This document shows positions 5,602-8,540 of a stretch of DNA of 8,540 nucleotides, one piece after another. Made by a program: the position numbers and the translations under genes. The DNA comes from Spirochaetales bacterium (GTDB taxonomy: Bacteria > Spirochaetota > Spirochaetia > SZUA-6 > DRHE01): NCBI GenBank assembly GCA_016930895.1, contig JAFGFV010000600.1, forward strand, positions 1 through 8,540, read 5' to 3'. A model generated the notes under the pieces. It did not search any database. It had not been told where the DNA came from and worked only from the letters and a program-made list of their open reading frames with translations. Every line of letters starts with the position of its first letter. The first letter of the stretch is position 1.

Positions 5602-7707
5602 TCAGCGCCCCTGAGCGTCCGCGTCGGCGAGCAGGCGCAGGAACTGCTCCTCGTCGACCACCGTGACACCCAGCTCCCGCGCCTTGTCGAGCTTGCTCCC
5701 GGCGCCGGGCCCGGCAAGCAGGTGGGTGGTCCTGGAGGTGACCGAGGAGCTCACCCGGCCTCCCCGCCGCTTGACTTCCTCCATGGCGAGCTCCCGGGGC
5801 TTGAAGCGTTCGAAGCTTCCCGTGACGCACCAGCTCTGTCCGGCAAAAGGTCCGCGGGCGCCGCCCGCCGCTGCCCCTTCTCCGCCCTCCGGGGCCTGCT
5901 CGCTCACGTTCAGGCCGGCTTCGCGCAGGCCCGCGATGCGCCGGCGCACGTCCGGCCTGGAGAGCGTCAGGATCAGAGTCTGGGCGGTCTTTTCTCCGAT
6001 TCCGTGGATGGCCGTGAAGGGTTCGGGGTCGCCGCGGTCGGCCGCTTGCAGGAGGGAGTCGATGCTCCGATAGCCTGCCTCGCACAGGAGCTCGGCCGCC
6101 TTCTGGCCCACCTCGGGGATCCCCAGGGAGACCAGGACGGTCCTGTAGGGCTTGGACCTGCTCTTGTCCAGGCCCTTGCGCAGCAGGGCCACCTTCTTTT
6201 CCCCGAACCCGGCCACCCCGATCAGCTCGCCGGGGTCGAAGCGGTACAGGTCGTCGATGTCCCGCACCAGCCCGCGCTTGATCAGGAGGTCGATCGTCTC
6301 AGGTCCCAGGCCCTCGATGTCCATCTGCCCCCGCCCGGCGAAGAAATACAGACGGCCTCGGACCTGGTCGGGACACTCGGGGTTGGGGCAGAAGTGGTGG
6401 GCTCCCACGCGCACCAGGGAAGTTCCGCAGCTCGGGCAGGCTTCGGGCATCTTCCAGGTGGTGTTTCCCACCTCGTTCTTCTCCAGTACTCGCTCCACCG
6501 CCGGGATCACGTCGCCGCGCTTGGACACACTGACCCGGTCGCCCACGGCCAGCTCCAGGGTGTCGATGTAGTCCTGGTTGTGCAGGGTGGCGTTGGAGAC
6601 CGTCGAACCGGACAGCCGAACCGGTTCGACCCGGGCCACCGGGGTGATCCGACCGGTCCGCCCGACCTGGACCTCGATGCGCTCGACCACGCTCTGCGCC
6701 TCCGGGGCCTCGAACTTGAAGGCCAGGGCCCAGCGGGGATGGTGTCCCGTGAAGCCCAGGGCGGTGCGGGCGCTGATCTCGTTGACCTTGATCACCAGGC
6801 CGTCGGTGTCGTAGGGCCGCTGCTCGCGCTCCGCCCGGGCCCCGCGGATGTATTCGGGCATCTCGGCGAGGGAGCCCATCTTCCAGCGGGGATGCCTGTC
6901 CCGCAGGGCGGCGAGATCGTGGTGATCCGAGAAGAAGCCGGTGCGGCGGTTGATCTTGAAGCCCAGCTCCTCCAGCTCCTCGAGCACGGCGAAATGGGTC
7001 TCCCGGGGCGGAGAAAAGTAGCCTTCGTAGACCAAGATGTCCAGCGGCACCGCTGCCACCTCCACGCTCTTGACCCGGTGCAGGGTGCCCGAGGCCAGGT
7101 TGCGTGGATTGGCGTACGGGGTTTCCAGGCGGGCGTTGACCCGCTCGAAGAGCTCACGGGTCAGGAAGATCTCCCCCCGCGCGGCCAGGGTCACCGGGCG
7201 CGGAAGCCGGAGGGGCACGGCCCCGATGGTCCGTACGTTGGCCGTGACCTCGTTGCCCACCAGTCCGTTGCCTCGGGTGACCGCCCGGGTGAGCAGCCCC
7301 TCCTCGTAGTACAGGACGATGGAGGCCCCGTCGATCTTCTCTTCGATCACGAAGGACAGCTCCAGCCCCGCGTTGCGCTGGGTCTTCTCGACCCAGGACT
7401 CCACCTCCTCGGTCGTGTAGGCCTTGTCGAGACTCAACACCGGGATCGTGTGGGGGACCTCGGGCAGTTCCTGGGTCAGGTCCGATCCGACCCGCTGGGT
7501 GGGAGAGTCCGGACGCCGGAGCTCCGGGAAGCGGGTTTCCAGCTCTACGAGTTGGTCGAACAGGCGGTCGTACTCCCGGTCGCTCACCGAGGGGGCGTTG
7601 GCCACATAGTATTCGTGCTGGTAGCGGGTGAGCAGGGCGGACAGGCGGTCGATTTCCCGGGCGGCCTCGTCCCGGCCCGGACTATTCGACGTGCCGGAGG
7701 AAGGCAT
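5602..7707 (-). CDS. ligA: NAD+-dependent DNA ligase
   Basis: LigA seals 3'-OH/5'-phosphate nicks in replication and repair using NAD+, and acts in the nucleoid. All LigA domains are present in 701 aa (E. coli has 671). The NAD+-binding domain Ia lies at about 13-75, with YQHEYYVANAPSVSDREYDRL at 29-49. The adenylation domain has KIDG at 124-127 with Lys124 as the AMP-carrying residue, ARGE at 176-179, DGLVIKV at 302-308 and WALAFKF at 326-332. The OB fold is followed by a four-Cys zinc finger (Cys424, 427, 440, 445), helix-hairpin-helix repeats at about 460-600 and a BRCT domain at about 619-697. The motif normally TRGDGxxGEDVT reads TRGNGLVGNEVT (144-155). The ATG at 7707 overlaps the preceding SPOR gene by 26 bases. 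No GTG or TTG codon lies just inside, and the Shine-Dalgarno is weak, so translational coupling is likely. It ends 106 bases before the transporter ATG. Confidence 0.97.
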   Translation of the reverse strand: MPSSGTSNSPGRDEAAREIDRLSALLTRYQHEYYVANAPSVSDREYDRLFDQLVELETRFPELRRPDSPTQRVGSDLTQELPEVPHTIPVLSLDKAYTTEEVESWVEKTQRNAGLELSFVIEEKIDGASIVLYYEEGLLTRAVTRGNGLVGNEVTANVRTIGAVPLRLPRPVTLAARGEIFLTRELFERVNARLETPYANPRNLASGTLHRVKSVEVAAVPLDILVYEGYFSPPRETHFAVLEELEELGFKINRRTGFFSDHHDLAALRDRHPRWKMGSLAEMPEYIRGARAEREQRPYDTDGLVIKVNEISARTALGFTGHHPRWALAFKFEAPEAQSVVERIEVQVGRTGRITPVARVEPVRLSGSTVSNATLHNQDYIDTLELAVGDRVSVSKRGDVIPAVERVLEKNEVGNTTWKMPEACPSCGTSLVRVGAHHFCPNPECPDQVRGRLYFFAGRGQMDIEGLGPETIDLLIKRGLVRDIDDLYRFDPGELIGVAGFGEKKVALLRKGLDKSRSKPYRTVLVSLGIPEVGQKAAELLCEAGYRSIDSLLQAADRGDPEPFTAIHGIGEKTAQTLILTLSRPDVRRRIAGLREAGLNVSEQAPEGGEGAAAGGARGPFAGQSWCVTGSFERFKPRELAMEEVKRRGGRVSSSVTSRTTHLLAGPGAGSKLDKARELGVTVVDEEQFLRLLADADAQGR

Positions 7708-8540
7708 CCCTGAAGCCCCGGGCTCTGAAGAGGTACAGGAGGGTGCCGCTCTCGTCCGTGTTCAGCGGCCCGATCAGGACCTTGTAGATCGTGCGGTTGC
7801 GGTGTTCCGCCGGCTGGATCGAGACCTCGTAGTTCGGTCCGATCTCACCGATCTCACCGGCCAACCTCTCGGCCAGGCTCCGGCTGCTGTACGCCCCGAG
7901 CTGCAGGTAGTAGGCCTCCCGGGCCAGCTCCGCCGAGAGCGGCACGGGGGACGGCTCCGCTCGGGCCGCCGGGGCTTCGCCCGTCTCCAGCGCCGCGGTC
8001 GGTTCGCCTTCCTGGGGCGGCTCAGCGGCCGCGGCGACCTCCCCGGGGATCTCGGCCGGCGGGGCTTCCTCCGGGAGCTCGAGCGGGGGAGCTTCGGGTT
8101 CCAGGACCAGCAAGGGCTCTTCCAGGGGGGCGGGCGGGAGGGTCGCCTCGGCTTCCGGAAGTTCGGGCTCCAGCGGGCTGGGCATGGGAAGCTCCACGGG
8201 GAGCTCCTCCCCGGGCGCCTGTGGACCGAGCAGGCTCACCCGCGGCTCGGGTTCGAGCGGGGCCGGCGGCTCTTCGGCCTCTTCCTCGGCCACGACCGGC
8301 GGCTCGGGCTCCTCCGCGGGTTCCTCCGGGGGCGGAGCCTCCTCGATTGTCGGCTCCTCAGTCGGCTCAGCGGGAGTACTCAGGGCGAAACGCTCACTCT
8401 GCCTGGGCGGCAAGAAGAGCTGTTTCTGCGGAAGCCGCTGCTGCAGCTCCGCCAAGCGGGTGTCCTCGGGGTAGGGTTCCGCGGCAGCCGGTTCCTCCGC
8501 CGGAGTCGGGGTCGGCTTCTCTGTCTGCGCGGGCTGCTCC
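7682..8540 (-). CDS. SPOR-domain protein with Pro/Glu-rich linker (5' end missing)
   Basis: The frame is open from the TAG at 7682 to the window edge (first full codon 8539-8537), giving at least 285 residues. A TTG at 8455 could be mistaken for a start, but the 28 codons before it are open and show the same Pro/Glu/Ala composition, so it is internal. From the left: a Pro/Glu/Thr/Ala-rich stretch, a short LAELQQRLPQKQLFLPP segment (about 29-45), then about 140 residues of low-complexity Pro/Glu linker (56-198). A C-terminal SPOR domain (PF05036, about 208-283) has the signature YYLQLGAYSSRSLAERLAGEI and later YKVLIGPL. SPOR domains bind peptidoglycan lacking stem peptides, often at division septa. 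The long acidic linker could span envelope layers. The missing N-terminus should show whether it is a membrane anchor, an enzyme or a lipoprotein. Its stop lies inside ligA, so the two probably share a transcript. Confidence 0.85.
   Translation of the reverse strand, partial: EQPAQTEKPTPTPAEEPAAAEPYPEDTRLAELQQRLPQKQLFLPPRQSERFALSTPAEPTEEPTIEEAPPPEEPAEEPEPPVVAEEEAEEPPAPLEPEPRVSLLGPQAPGEELPVELPMPSPLEPELPEAEATLPPAPLEEPLLVLEPEAPPLELPEEAPPAEIPGEVAAAAEPPQEGEPTAALETGEAPAARAEPSPVPLSAELAREAYYLQLGAYSSRSLAERLAGEIGEIGPNYEVSIQPAEHRNRTIYKVLIGPLNTDESGTLLYLFRARGFRDAFLRHVE
7840..7857 (-). repeat. 9-bp in-frame tandem duplication in the SPOR domain
   Basis: CGATCTCAC occurs twice in tandem on the + strand (7840-7848, 7849-7857). 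On the coding strand it gives Gly-Glu-Ile-Gly-Glu-Ile near the end of the first SPOR helix. It preserves the frame. Confidence 0.6.

Noticed and set aside
5597..5610. GGGC/GCCC hairpin over the ligA stop as a terminator
   Set aside because: It has only a 4-bp stem and no T-tract on the - strand.
5496..5717. N-terminal extension of the binding protein to 5717
   Set aside because: It would overlap the ligA 3' end, and the signal peptide, ribosome-binding site and promoter all place the start at 5495.
5341..7713. A 790-codon + strand open frame opposite ligA
   Set aside because: It mirrors ligA in a GC-rich genome. Its product is low-complexity Gly/Asp/His/Gln-rich with no domain, and the - strand has an unmistakable ligase.

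Overview
The window is GC-rich and gene-dense, with strongly G/C-biased third codon positions. Seven genes are supported: two on the + strand at the left end (one only a tail) and a compact block on the - strand filling the rest. The Bmp-family transporter cluster and a binding protein with a Phe-Ala-Gly-Gly-type signal end suggest a high-GC spirochaete (Spirochaetota). This assignment is an inference from gene content. No rRNA, tRNA or phylogenetic marker settles it.

Left end, + strand (1-786): the last 27 codons of an unrecognised gene are followed by a GC-rich hairpin. A 198-aa, helix-rich, charged cytosolic protein of unknown function comes next. It meets the large block tail to tail, with only 7 bases between the two stop codons, and a small inverted repeat covers both stops.

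Transporter operon, - strand (5555 down to 794): a good sigma70-like promoter (TTGACG, 17-bp spacer, TAGAGT) precedes a gene for a periplasmic Bmp/PnrA-type substrate-binding protein. A strong intrinsic terminator follows that gene. A double-ABC ATPase and two BPD_transp_2 permeases then follow, joined by an 8-base overlap and a 1-base gap. This is a complete COG1744/3845/4603/1079-type importer, the class that includes purine nucleoside (PnrA-E, NupNOPQ) and riboflavin (RfuABCD) uptake systems. The internal terminator would make much more binding protein than membrane complex.

Right end, - strand (8540 down to 5602): a gene truncated by the window edge encodes a protein with a Pro/Glu-rich linker and a C-terminal SPOR domain (peptidoglycan binding). 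It overlaps the start of ligA, the NAD+-dependent DNA ligase, by 26 bases. The two are probably co-transcribed. No U-tract terminator is visible between ligA and the transporter promoter, so some readthrough is possible.

I see no mobile element, CRISPR array, tRNA, rRNA or recognisable riboswitch, and no gene-free stretch over 300 bases. The window is mostly conserved housekeeping and transport DNA. The points worth checking are the transporter's substrate, the missing lipobox cysteine, the built-in attenuator, a duplicated ribosome-binding leader, ligase motif substitutions and the unknown 198-aa protein.
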